From Planctomycetota bacterium (GTDB lineage Bacteria > Planctomycetota > Phycisphaerae > Phycisphaerales > SM1A02): a DNA stretch of 12,001 bases. Made by a program: the position numbers and the translations under genes. Positions 1 through 6,691 of this stretch are shown in pieces. The notes beneath the pieces are model-generated. The model was not told the origin of the DNA. It worked only from the letters and a program-made list of their open reading frames with translations, and did not search any database. The stretch is taken from positions 1 to 12,001 of the forward strand of contig RFOC01000042.1 in assembly GCA_009926815.1 (NCBI GenBank), read 5' to 3'. Position 1 is the first letter of the stretch; each line of letters opens with the position of its first letter.

Positions 1-1260
1 AACGCGCTGTTGAAGACCATGGAGGAGCCGCCCTCGCACGTGAAGTTCATCCTGTGCACCACCGAGCCGCACAAGGTGCCGGCCACCATCCAGAGCCGGT
101 GCCAGCGCTTCGACTTCCGGCCCATTCCCACGGGCCGCATCGTGGAGCACCTGAAGGCCGTGCTGCAGCAGGAGGGCGTGCAGGCCGACGAGGCCGCCGT
201 GCACCTGGTGGCCAAGCTGGGCAACGGCAGCATGCGCGACGCGCTCAGCCTGCTCGACCGGCTCATCGCCGCGGCCAGCGGCACGCTGACCTCCAGGCTG
301 GCGGAGGAGACGCTGGGCCTTCCGGATGGCGCCCTGGTGGCCGCCATCACCGCGGCGGCCGCGCGGGGCGACGCGAAGGAGGGTCTGCAGGCGGCGGCGA
401 GGCTGCTGGAGAGCGGATCGGCCGTGGAGCAGTCGCTGGAACTGCTGGCGACCCGCTTCCGCGACCTGCTGGTGCTGCTCACCTGCGGAGAGGATTCCGA
501 ACTGGTCGACCTGACGCCCGAGGCTCGCCGGGAGGCGGCCGTGGAGGCCAGGACGTTCCAGAGCGAGGAATTGGTGCACCTGATCGCGGTGTGCGAGGCG
601 GCGCTGCGTGCCGCCAGGACTTCGAGCGCCCCGCGGACCGTCTTCGACGCCACCGTGGCCCGGCTGTGCCTGCACCGGGCCTTCGAGCCGATCGAGCGGG
701 CGGCTGCGGCGGGTGCGGCCGACGAAAAAAAAGTCCATGAGCCGCTGAGGGCGCCGGTGCCTGCGGTCAGGCCCGCCGCGCCCGCCGCGTCGGTCCCGCC
801 ACCGGTCTCGCGAGCGCCATCGCCGCCGCCCGCGGCAGGCCGGCCCTCGCCCGGCGACCCGGTGGATGCATCCGAGGCCTGGTCAAGGCTGGGCGCGGCA
901 GCCACGGCGGCGCGCGACATCGCCATCGTGGAGACCTTCGAGCCGGTCGCGCTCGAGGGGAACCTGCTGCGGCTGCGCGTCTCCGGCGAGATCGGTGCCG
1001 GTGCCGCGTTCGCGGCCCGACGCCCCGAGCCCGTTCAGGAGCTCGTGCGTCGCGTGCTCGGACCGGGCTGGAAGGTGGCCATCGAGGCCCCCGCGATCCC
1101 GACGGAGGCCACGGCGGCGCCGACCCATGGGCTGGATGCCTCCATCGCGCAGCATCCGCTGGTGCGCGAGGCGATCGACGCCTTCGATGCCGTCCTCATG
1201 AAGGTGGAGCGTCGAGCCGCCTCGCCGGCGCAGGGCCCGGCGGACGAGGGGCAGGCGTAG
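1..1260 (+). CDS. dnaX: DNA polymerase III subunit gamma/tau, C-terminal part (5' truncated by window edge)
   Basis: Clamp-loader ATPase of the replicative polymerase; tau also tethers polymerase cores and helicase. The frame is open from base 1 (reads NALLKTMEEPP), so the Walker A/B region lies outside the window. Visible parts, numbered from the first full codon: sensor 1 and the SRC arginine-finger segment (about 18-37, TIQSRCQRF), sensor 2 with GSMRDALSLLD (about 77-86), the helical oligomerisation domain III (about 105-232), a Pro/Ala-rich linker (about 248-287) and a small C-terminal domain (about 290-419). The linker begins right after an A8 run at 725-732 that may cause frameshifting to a short gamma form (separate entries). 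It is followed 9 bases later by recR, the common dnaX-recR neighbourhood, but without the ybaB/ebfC gene often found between them. Family assignment is firm; the tau/gamma split is inference. Confidence 0.95.
   Translation, partial: NALLKTMEEPPSHVKFILCTTEPHKVPATIQSRCQRFDFRPIPTGRIVEHLKAVLQQEGVQADEAAVHLVAKLGNGSMRDALSLLDRLIAAASGTLTSRLAEETLGLPDGALVAAITAAAARGDAKEGLQAAARLLESGSAVEQSLELLATRFRDLLVLLTCGEDSELVDLTPEARREAAVEARTFQSEELVHLIAVCEAALRAARTSSAPRTVFDATVARLCLHRAFEPIERAAAAGAADEKKVHEPLRAPVPAVRPAAPAASVPPPVSRAPSPPPAAGRPSPGDPVDASEAWSRLGAAATAARDIAIVETFEPVALEGNLLRLRVSGEIGAGAAFAARRPEPVQELVRRVLGPGWKVAIEAPAIPTEATAAPTHGLDASIAQHPLVREAIDAFDAVLMKVERRAASPAQGPADEGQA
726..732 (+). promoter_or_regulatory. Candidate slippery heptamer (A AAA AAA) in dnaX for -1 frameshifting or transcriptional slippage
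   Basis: Bases 725-732 are eight consecutive A. In the dnaX frame they read GAA AAA AAA GTC, so 726-732 fits the X XXY YYZ rule in the correct phase. A -1 shift reads AGT CCA TGA and stops at 738-740, adding only Ser-Pro after the two lysines. A shift the other way reads TCC ATG AGC CGC TGA and stops at 746-748. The site follows domain III and precedes the Pro-rich linker, where a gamma subunit should end. The neighbouring dnaX lysines use AAG, and I saw no other comparable A run in the window. In E. coli dnaX the gamma form arises by -1 ribosomal frameshifting at A AAA AAG, and in Thermus thermophilus by slippage on an A run. Function here is inferred. Confidence 0.7.
741..767 (+). promoter_or_regulatory. 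Possible frameshift-stimulating stem-loop downstream of the dnaX A run
   Basis: GCCGC at 741-745 pairs with GCGGT at 763-767 (one G-U), and AGG at 748-750 pairs with CCT at 760-762. A two-base bulge (746-747) separates the two helices and the loop is nine bases. The stem starts 8 bases after the slippery heptamer, a usual distance for a stimulator. An alternative hairpin, GCCTG (759-763) with CAGGC (768-772) extendable to 755-775, competes with it. In such GC-rich DNA chance pairing is common, so this is only suggestive. Confidence 0.35.
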
Positions 1261-1269
1261 CATCCGCGC

Positions 1270-1932
1270 ATGGCCTCGTCACGCCGACAGCCTCAGGATT
1301 CGCGGACCAGCGGTGGCCATCCCGAACCCGTGCAGCGGCTCGTGGACGCCTTCGCCAGGCTGCCCGGGATCGGCCGAAGGACGGCGGAGCGGCTGGCGTT
1401 TCACGTGCTCAAGGGCTCCGTGGACGAGGCGACCGCGCTGGCGCAGGCGATCGAGCAGGTCAAGAGCCAGGTCCGTCACTGTGCGGTGTGCTTCAACCTG
1501 ACGGACGCCAGCCCCTGCGGCATCTGCGCCGATGTCCGCCGCGATGCCGGGACGGTGATGGTGGTCGAGCAGCCCAAGGACCTGTGGATCCTGGAGCGGA
1601 CCGGCGTGCACCGCGGCGTCTACCACTGCCTCATGGGACGGCTGGAACCGCTGGACGGCGTCGGCCCCGAGACGCTGACCGTGGGCGAACTGCTGTCGCG
1701 CGTGGAGGATCCGTCGCGCAACGCCAGGGGCGAGCGCGTGCACGAGGTCATCCTGGCGACGAATCCGGATCTGGAGGGCGACAGCACGGGCCTGTACCTG
1801 GCCGACCGGCTGGCCAAGCTGGGCGTGAGCGTGTCGCGTCTGGCCCGAGGCCTGCCGGCGGGCAGCCAGATCGAGTTCGCCCATCGTGGAGCGCTGGCGG
1901 ACGCCATCGCCGGGCGTCGCCGACTGCAGTGA
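1270..1932 (+). CDS. recR: Recombination mediator protein RecR
   Basis: RecR works with RecF and RecO to load RecA on gapped single-stranded DNA in recombinational repair. The 220-residue protein shows the family order: a helix-hairpin-helix region with LPGIGRRTAERL (31-42), a C4 zinc finger formed by C71, C74, C83 and C86 (CAVC...CGIC), and a Toprim domain starting near MVVEQPKD (97-104) and including ATNPDLEGDSTGLYLA (163-178). The C-terminal RLARGLPAGSQIEFA matches the family's conserved end. The protein is about 20 residues longer than typical RecR because of a polar N-terminal stretch. The ATG at 1270 is the best start, 9 bases after the dnaX stop, though no good Shine-Dalgarno sequence is visible. 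A GTG near 1330 would remove the extension but leave few residues before the HhH motif. Confidence 0.95.
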   Translation: MASSRRQPQDSRTSGGHPEPVQRLVDAFARLPGIGRRTAERLAFHVLKGSVDEATALAQAIEQVKSQVRHCAVCFNLTDASPCGICADVRRDAGTVMVVEQPKDLWILERTGVHRGVYHCLMGRLEPLDGVGPETLTVGELLSRVEDPSRNARGERVHEVILATNPDLEGDSTGLYLADRLAKLGVSVSRLARGLPAGSQIEFAHRGALADAIAGRRRLQ

Positions 1933-1960
1933 AGCAGGGTGGTTCCCGTACCATCCCGGG

Positions 1961-3487
1961 GTGCGCTTCGAGACCAGCCAGCGCCTGAAGACCGGCCAGA
2001 CCCTGCGGCTGGCGCCGCGCATGATCCAGAGCATGGAGGTGCTGCAGATGCCGCTGGCGCAGCTGCAGGAGAGGGTGGAGCAGGAACTGGAGCGGAACGT
2101 CACCCTGGAGCAGGCCGATCCCGAGGTCGCCGCCCCGGCCCCATCGGCCGACGAGGCCCCGGAGGAGGAGCCCGTGGAGCGGCCGCTCACGGTGGGGGAA
2201 ACGGCGGCCGATTTCGAGCGAGCCCGGGCCTTCGAGCGCGAGTTCGAGGAACCGCCCTGGCACCGGCCCACGGCCCGCAGCGACGATGACGGTTCGGCCC
2301 GGATGGAGATGCTGGCGGGCACGCCGGCGAGGCGCGAGCGCCTGAGCGAGCAGCTCCAGCGTCAGTGGCAGCTGGCCGAGGTGCCCGAGCCCGTGCTCGC
2401 GGCGGGTCGTCTGCTGGTGGATTTCATCGATGACGACGGCCTGCTCTCGGCCGACCTGCCCACCATCTCGGCCCAGAGCGACCAGGCGCCTGGCGGTCCC
2501 TTCACCGAATCGGCCCTGCTGGAGGCGCTCCCGCAGGTGCAGGTCTGGCTCGAGCCCGCGGGCGTGGGGGCCCGCGACATCCGGGAGAGCCTGCTGCTGC
2601 AGCTGGAGGCCCGCGTGGATCCCGATCGCTGGATCGAGCCGCCCACGGCCGAGGATCGCGGAGCCATCGCGGATGCCATCACCATGGTGCGCGATCACTA
2701 CGAGGACCTGCTGGAGAACCGGCTGCCGCGCATCGCGCAGCGCAGCGGCATGAGCGTGGAGCGCGTGGAGGCGGCCCGGGACCGGCTGAAGCGGCTCACC
2801 ACGTCGCCGGGGCGCGACCTGGTCGACGAGGAGCCCAGCGTGGTGATTCCCGACGCCATGGTGGCCTACGACGCGCAGGCCGATCGCTACGTGGCCGCGC
2901 TGTGCGACGGTCCGGTGCCTCCGCTCCGCATCAGCCCGGTCTATGCCGCCATGGTCGAGCGGGACGGCGTGGACCAGGCCACCCGCACGTTCCTGCAGGA
3001 AGGCATCCGCTCCGCCAGCTGGCTCATCGACGCGATCACGCAGCGGCGCTCCACGCTGCTCCGCGTGGTGGAGGTGGTCATGGAGCGGCAGCGGGACTGG
3101 TTCGACCAGGGCACGGGACACATGAAGCCGCTGCCCATGACCGACGTGGCGGATCGTCTGGGCGTGCACGTGGCCACCGTCAGCCGCGCGGTGAGCGGCA
3201 AGTGGCTGCAGACGCCGCGGGGGCTGGTGGAGCTGCGCAAGTTCTTCACCGGCGGCACCGAGGCCGAGGACGGCACCAGCGTCAGCTGGGAGGCGGTGCG
3301 CACCATGCTTCAGGAGGAGGTGGATGCCGAGGACAAGGCCCATCCGCTCTCCGACGAGGCGATCACCGCCCGGCTCAAGGCCCGGGGCGTCACCATCGCG
3401 CGCCGCACGGTGGTGAAGTACCGCGAGCAGATGGGCATCCCGCCAGCGCGGCGGCGACGCAGGCATGGCGGAGGCGCCTCGCGATGA
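1961..3487 (+). CDS. rpoN: RNA polymerase sigma-54 factor
   Basis: Alternative sigma factor that recognises -24/-12 promoters and needs AAA+ enhancer-binding activators to open DNA. From the GTG at 1961 the protein has 508 residues, a normal length. Region I is the Gln/Leu-rich N-terminus (LRLAPRMIQSMEVLQMPLAQ). An acidic region II follows (about 50-125), then the core-binding domain including LEPAGVGARDIRESLLLQL. The DNA-binding helix-turn-helix is near 393-412 (MTDVADRLGVHVATVSRAV), followed by QTPRGLVELRKFF. The RpoN box, ARRTVVKYRE, is at 480-489. The GTG at 1961 was chosen because region I starts immediately after it and it lies 28 bases past recR; an upstream GTG at 1886 would overlap recR and add residues unlike the family. 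No clear ribosome-binding site is visible. The stop overlaps the hpnC start (ATGA). Confidence 0.95.
   Translation: MRFETSQRLKTGQTLRLAPRMIQSMEVLQMPLAQLQERVEQELERNVTLEQADPEVAAPAPSADEAPEEEPVERPLTVGETAADFERARAFEREFEEPPWHRPTARSDDDGSARMEMLAGTPARRERLSEQLQRQWQLAEVPEPVLAAGRLLVDFIDDDGLLSADLPTISAQSDQAPGGPFTESALLEALPQVQVWLEPAGVGARDIRESLLLQLEARVDPDRWIEPPTAEDRGAIADAITMVRDHYEDLLENRLPRIAQRSGMSVERVEAARDRLKRLTTSPGRDLVDEEPSVVIPDAMVAYDAQADRYVAALCDGPVPPLRISPVYAAMVERDGVDQATRTFLQEGIRSASWLIDAITQRRSTLLRVVEVVMERQRDWFDQGTGHMKPLPMTDVADRLGVHVATVSRAVSGKWLQTPRGLVELRKFFTGGTEAEDGTSVSWEAVRTMLQEEVDAEDKAHPLSDEAITARLKARGVTIARRTVVKYREQMGIPPARRRRRHGGGASR
3470..3474 (+). promoter_or_regulatory. Ribosome-binding site for hpnC
   Basis: GGAGG lies inside the 3' end of rpoN, 9 bases before the ATG at 3484. 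It supports that start, which shares bases with the rpoN stop, and allows both direct initiation and coupled re-initiation. Confidence 0.6.
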
Positions 3488-4437
3488 GCGTGGCCGAGCG
3501 TCCCGTCACGGCCCTGCTGGATCGCATGGGTCCCGAGCGATGCGAGTGCATGGGCGAGTCGGAGGCCCGCGCCTGGTGCGCGGCCCTCGCCCGGGGCCGC
3601 TACGAGAACTTTCCGGTGCTCACTGCGCTGCTGCCCGCGCCGGTGCGCGACGACTTCGCTGCCCTCTACGCCTTCTGCCGCTGGGCCGATGATCTGGGTG
3701 ACGAGGCGGGGGATCGCGATCGCGCGCTGGAGCTGCTGGCGTGGTGGCGAGCGGAACTGCAGGCCTGCTTCGCGGGCAAGCCGCGGCACCCGGTGTTCAC
3801 GGCGCTGGCGCCCACCGTCCGTGCGCATGACCTGCCCATCGAGCCCTTCGACCACCTGATCCAGGCCTTCGAGTGGGACAACCGGAAGGATCGCTGGGCC
3901 ACGCTCGACGAGCTGATGCGAAGCTGCGCCCTGAGCGCGGATCCCGTGGGCCGGCTGGTGCTCATGACCCTGGGGGAGCGCCGTGACGCCGAGAGCTTCG
4001 CCCGCTCGGACGCCATCTGCTCCGCGCTCCAGCTGGTCAATCACTGGCAGGATGTGCGAAGGGACCTGCTGGAGCGCAACCGCCTCTACATCCCGGCCGA
4101 GGCCTCGGCCGACATTCCCGACTTCGAGAGCCGGCTGCGGATCACCGCCGAGCGAGGCTGGGCGCCGGACCGCGATTTCCTGGCCGCCTACCGGGGCGTG
4201 CTCGAGCGGCTCTGCGACCACGCCGAATCGCTCTTCGAACGGGGCGAGCCGCTGCTGGCCACGCTCAAGCCCACGTCCCGGCCGGTCGTCTGGCTCTTCG
4301 CGGCGGGCGGTCGCGCGGTGCTGCAGGGGGTGCGATCGTGGGACTACGAGACCTGCATCCGCAGGCCCCGGCTTGGCGCCTTGCGGAAGGCGTGGCTGGT
4401 GACGCGCGCCTGGTGGAACGCACGGAGCGCCGCATGA
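3484..4437 (+). CDS. hpnC: Hydroxysqualene synthase HpnC
   Basis: In the HpnCDE route HpnC converts presqualene diphosphate to hydroxysqualene, the middle step from farnesyl diphosphate to squalene. The 317-residue protein has the squalene/phytoene synthase fold signatures. The first Asp-rich motif is WADDLGDE (DD at 69-70), after YENFPVLTALLP and FAALYAFCR. The second is QLVNHWQDVRRDLLERNRLYIP (D190 and D194), where the WQD form is typical of HpnC rather than HpnD. The ATG at 3484 overlaps the rpoN stop and has GGAGG 9 bases upstream. The N-terminus is somewhat longer than usual. The next gene, hpnD, begins inside its stop codon. HpnC and HpnD are paralogues, so the split rests on motif style and on the conserved C-D-E gene order. 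Confidence 0.92.
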   Translation: MSVAERPVTALLDRMGPERCECMGESEARAWCAALARGRYENFPVLTALLPAPVRDDFAALYAFCRWADDLGDEAGDRDRALELLAWWRAELQACFAGKPRHPVFTALAPTVRAHDLPIEPFDHLIQAFEWDNRKDRWATLDELMRSCALSADPVGRLVLMTLGERRDAESFARSDAICSALQLVNHWQDVRRDLLERNRLYIPAEASADIPDFESRLRITAERGWAPDRDFLAAYRGVLERLCDHAESLFERGEPLLATLKPTSRPVVWLFAAGGRAVLQGVRSWDYETCIRRPRLGALRKAWLVTRAWWNARSAA

Positions 4438-5306
4438 ACCAGGCACTGGCGGAGGCGGTCCGGGCCTGCGAGGCGATCACGCGGAGCCGTGCCCGCAACT
4501 TCTGGTGGGGGCTCCGGCTCACGCCCCTGGATCGACGCTGGGCCATGTACGCCGTGTACGCCTGGATGCGTCAGGCGGATGACCTGGCGGACGAGGCGGG
4601 ACCGGATCGTGCGGAACGGGAGCGGCGCATGCAGGCCTTCCGGGCGGACACCGACGCGGCCTTCGAGGGACGCGCGGATGCCGGGCAGCCCTGCATGGTC
4701 GCGCTGTCGGAGGCGGTGCGCCGCTTCGATCTGCAGCGAGGCGAGTTCCACGACATGCTCGAGGGACAGTGGGGCGACCTGGAGCCCGCGCGATTCGAGA
4801 GCTGGGAGGAGCTCCGCACCTTCTGCTACCGCGTGGCGGGCACGGTGGGCCTGGTGTGCATCCGCGTCTGGGGCTTCCGTGATCCCGAGGCGCCGCGACT
4901 GGCGGTGGAGCGTGGCATCGCCTTCCAGCTGACGAACATCCTGCGTGACCTCCGCGAGGATCTGGACGGCGGTCGCTGCTACCTGCCGCTGGGGGACTAT
5001 CTGGCCATGGAGCTCTCGCCCGAGGCGGTGAAGGGGTGGGAGAACTCGGATCGCTGCGCGGAATTCGTGCAGGCCCAGTGCCGACGGGCGGAGGCGCACT
5101 ACCGACGAAGCGAGCCGCTCGATGGCATGATCGATCCCGACTGCCGGCCCACGCTCTGGGCCATGACGAGCATCTACCGAGGCATCCTGGAGCGCCTGCA
5201 GCGGGATCCCCGTCTGGCGGTCGCCGGCCGCGCGCGACTGCCGGGATGGCGGAAGGCGATGATCGCCTGGCGCGCCGGTCGCATGCGGCGTGGAGCGGTG
5301 GCGTGA
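4434..5306 (+). CDS. hpnD: Presqualene diphosphate synthase HpnD
   Basis: HpnD condenses two farnesyl diphosphates head-to-head to presqualene diphosphate, the substrate of HpnC. The 290-residue protein carries RSRARNFWWGLRLTP near the start, the first Asp-rich motif RQADDLADE (DD at 49-50), and the second motif TNILRDLREDLDGGRCYLP with D172 and D176. NILRD followed by GR.YLP is characteristic of HpnD and phytoene synthase-like enzymes. The frame is open further upstream to an ATG at 4338, but those residues lie inside hpnC and do not resemble the family. The ATG at 4434 overlaps the hpnC stop and is preceded by GGAG at 4424-4427, so it is preferred. Its stop overlaps the hpnE start (GTGA). 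A crtB-like phytoene synthase is the main alternative, made unlikely by the hpnC-hpnD-hpnE context. Confidence 0.93.
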   Translation: MNQALAEAVRACEAITRSRARNFWWGLRLTPLDRRWAMYAVYAWMRQADDLADEAGPDRAERERRMQAFRADTDAAFEGRADAGQPCMVALSEAVRRFDLQRGEFHDMLEGQWGDLEPARFESWEELRTFCYRVAGTVGLVCIRVWGFRDPEAPRLAVERGIAFQLTNILRDLREDLDGGRCYLPLGDYLAMELSPEAVKGWENSDRCAEFVQAQCRRAEAHYRRSEPLDGMIDPDCRPTLWAMTSIYRGILERLQRDPRLAVAGRARLPGWRKAMIAWRAGRMRRGAVA

Positions 5307-6691
5307 CCGCGGAGGTGGTGGTGATCGGCGGCGGCATCGCGGGCATCGCCGCGGCCATTCGCGTGGCGGAATCGGGGCGTCGTCCGGTGCTCATCGAGAC
5401 GCGGCGCAAGCTGGGGGGCCGCGCCACCAGCTTCACGGATCCGCGCACGGGCCAGATGCTCGACAACTGCCAGCACGTGGCCATGGGTTGCTGCACCAAC
5501 CTGCTGGACCTGTACCGCCGCCTGGGGGTCCTGGACCGGATCGACTGGCATCCGGTGACCTGGTGGGCGCAACCGCCGCACGAGCCCGACCGACTCGAGG
5601 CCGGATGGCTTCCCGCTCCTGCGCAGTTCACCGGCTCGTTCCTTCGCATGCGGCTGCTGGGTTGGCGCGACAAGCTGGGTGTGGCGCGCGCCATGTGGCG
5701 GCTCATGCGCATGGGCATCGGGGGTCGGCGAGCCTGGCAGGGACGCTCCTTCGGCGCCTTCCTGCAGGCCACCGGCCAGACGTCGCGCGCGTGCGAGCTC
5801 TTCTGGGAGCCGGTGGTGGTGAGCGCGTGCAATCTCCCGTCGGATCAGGTGGACGCGCCGTTCGCCATGCAGGTCTTCCAGGAGGGTTTCCTGGGGCATC
5901 GCTTCGCCAGCACCATGGGCCTGAGCACCGTGCCGCTGCTGGAGCTCTACGACCCCGCCGAGGCCATGATCCGCCAGGCCGGCGGCGAGCTTCGGCTTGG
6001 CGTCAGCGCCCAGGCCATCGCCTTCGATGGCCGCCGGGTCACCGGGGTGGTGACCGACGAGGGACTGGTGGAGGGCGCCGCCGTGATCAGCGCCGTGCCC
6101 TTCGACCGGCTGGATCGACTCTGCTCGCCGGCCATGAAGGCCGCGGATCGTCGCCTGCAGCGGCTGGGGGAGATCGGCGTCAGTCCCATCCTGGGCGTGC
6201 ACCTGACCTATCCCGTGCAGGTGCTCCAGACGCCCCATCTGGTGCTCCCTGGCCGGGGCACGCAGTGGCTCTTCGACAAGGGCACCGATGGCTCGGGCCA
6301 TCAGCACGTGCACGCGGTCATCTCGGGTGCGGCGGCCTGGATGGACCTGGACGAGGCGGAGATCGGCCGACGCGTGCACGAGGACGTGGTCTGGGCCTGT
6401 CCGCGAGCCAGGGGCCTGGCGCCGTCGAGCATCCGAAGCGTGAAGGAGCGACGCGCCACCTTCGCGGCCGTTCCCGGCTTCGCGGCGCTGCGGCCCTCGG
6501 CGCGGCCCGATCCTCGTGGCGGCATCGACAACCTGCTCCTGGCGGGCGACTGGTGCGACACGGGCTGGCCCGCCACCATGGAGGGCGCCGTGCGCAGCGG
6601 CTATGCGGCCGCCGCGGCGCTCACGGGCAGCGGCGGCATGGAGGCCGACCTGCCCCTGGCGCCGCTGGCGCGACTCGCGGGGCTTCGTTGA
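5303..6691 (+). CDS. hpnE: Hydroxysqualene dehydroxylase HpnE (FAD-dependent)
   Basis: Removes the hydroxyl group from hydroxysqualene to give squalene, completing the HpnDCE route. The 462-residue flavoprotein begins with a dinucleotide-binding fold, VVVIGGGIAGIAAAIRVA (GGGIAG at 9-14), then GGRATSF and LDNCQHVAMGCCTNLLDLYR, a family hallmark. The C-terminal FAD-contact segment is NLLLAGDWCDTGWPATMEGA (G415-D416). It belongs to the same broad flavin amine oxidase/desaturase fold as CrtN and CrtI, but the DNCQH segment and position after hpnCD favour HpnE. The start is a GTG overlapping the hpnD stop, with GGAG at 5292-5295; the frame is open upstream to 5036 but that part lies inside hpnD. 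Its stop overlaps the queG start (TTGA). No membrane span is evident. Confidence 0.92.
   Translation: MTAEVVVIGGGIAGIAAAIRVAESGRRPVLIETRRKLGGRATSFTDPRTGQMLDNCQHVAMGCCTNLLDLYRRLGVLDRIDWHPVTWWAQPPHEPDRLEAGWLPAPAQFTGSFLRMRLLGWRDKLGVARAMWRLMRMGIGGRRAWQGRSFGAFLQATGQTSRACELFWEPVVVSACNLPSDQVDAPFAMQVFQEGFLGHRFASTMGLSTVPLLELYDPAEAMIRQAGGELRLGVSAQAIAFDGRRVTGVVTDEGLVEGAAVISAVPFDRLDRLCSPAMKAADRRLQRLGEIGVSPILGVHLTYPVQVLQTPHLVLPGRGTQWLFDKGTDGSGHQHVHAVISGAAAWMDLDEAEIGRRVHEDVVWACPRARGLAPSSIRSVKERRATFAAVPGFAALRPSARPDPRGGIDNLLLAGDWCDTGWPATMEGAVRSGYAAAAALTGSGGMEADLPLAPLARLAGLR

Noticed and set aside
1748..3466. A 572-residue open frame on the - strand opposite rpoN
   Set aside because: Composition is His/Arg/Pro/Gly-heavy with no motif, typical of antisense frames in GC-rich genes; the + strand has unmistakable RpoN motifs.
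5290..6687. Long + strand open frame upstream of and continuous with queG
   Set aside because: The segment before 6688 lies inside hpnE in another frame and has Arg/Gly/Ala-rich nonsense composition; only the part from 6688 matches QueG.
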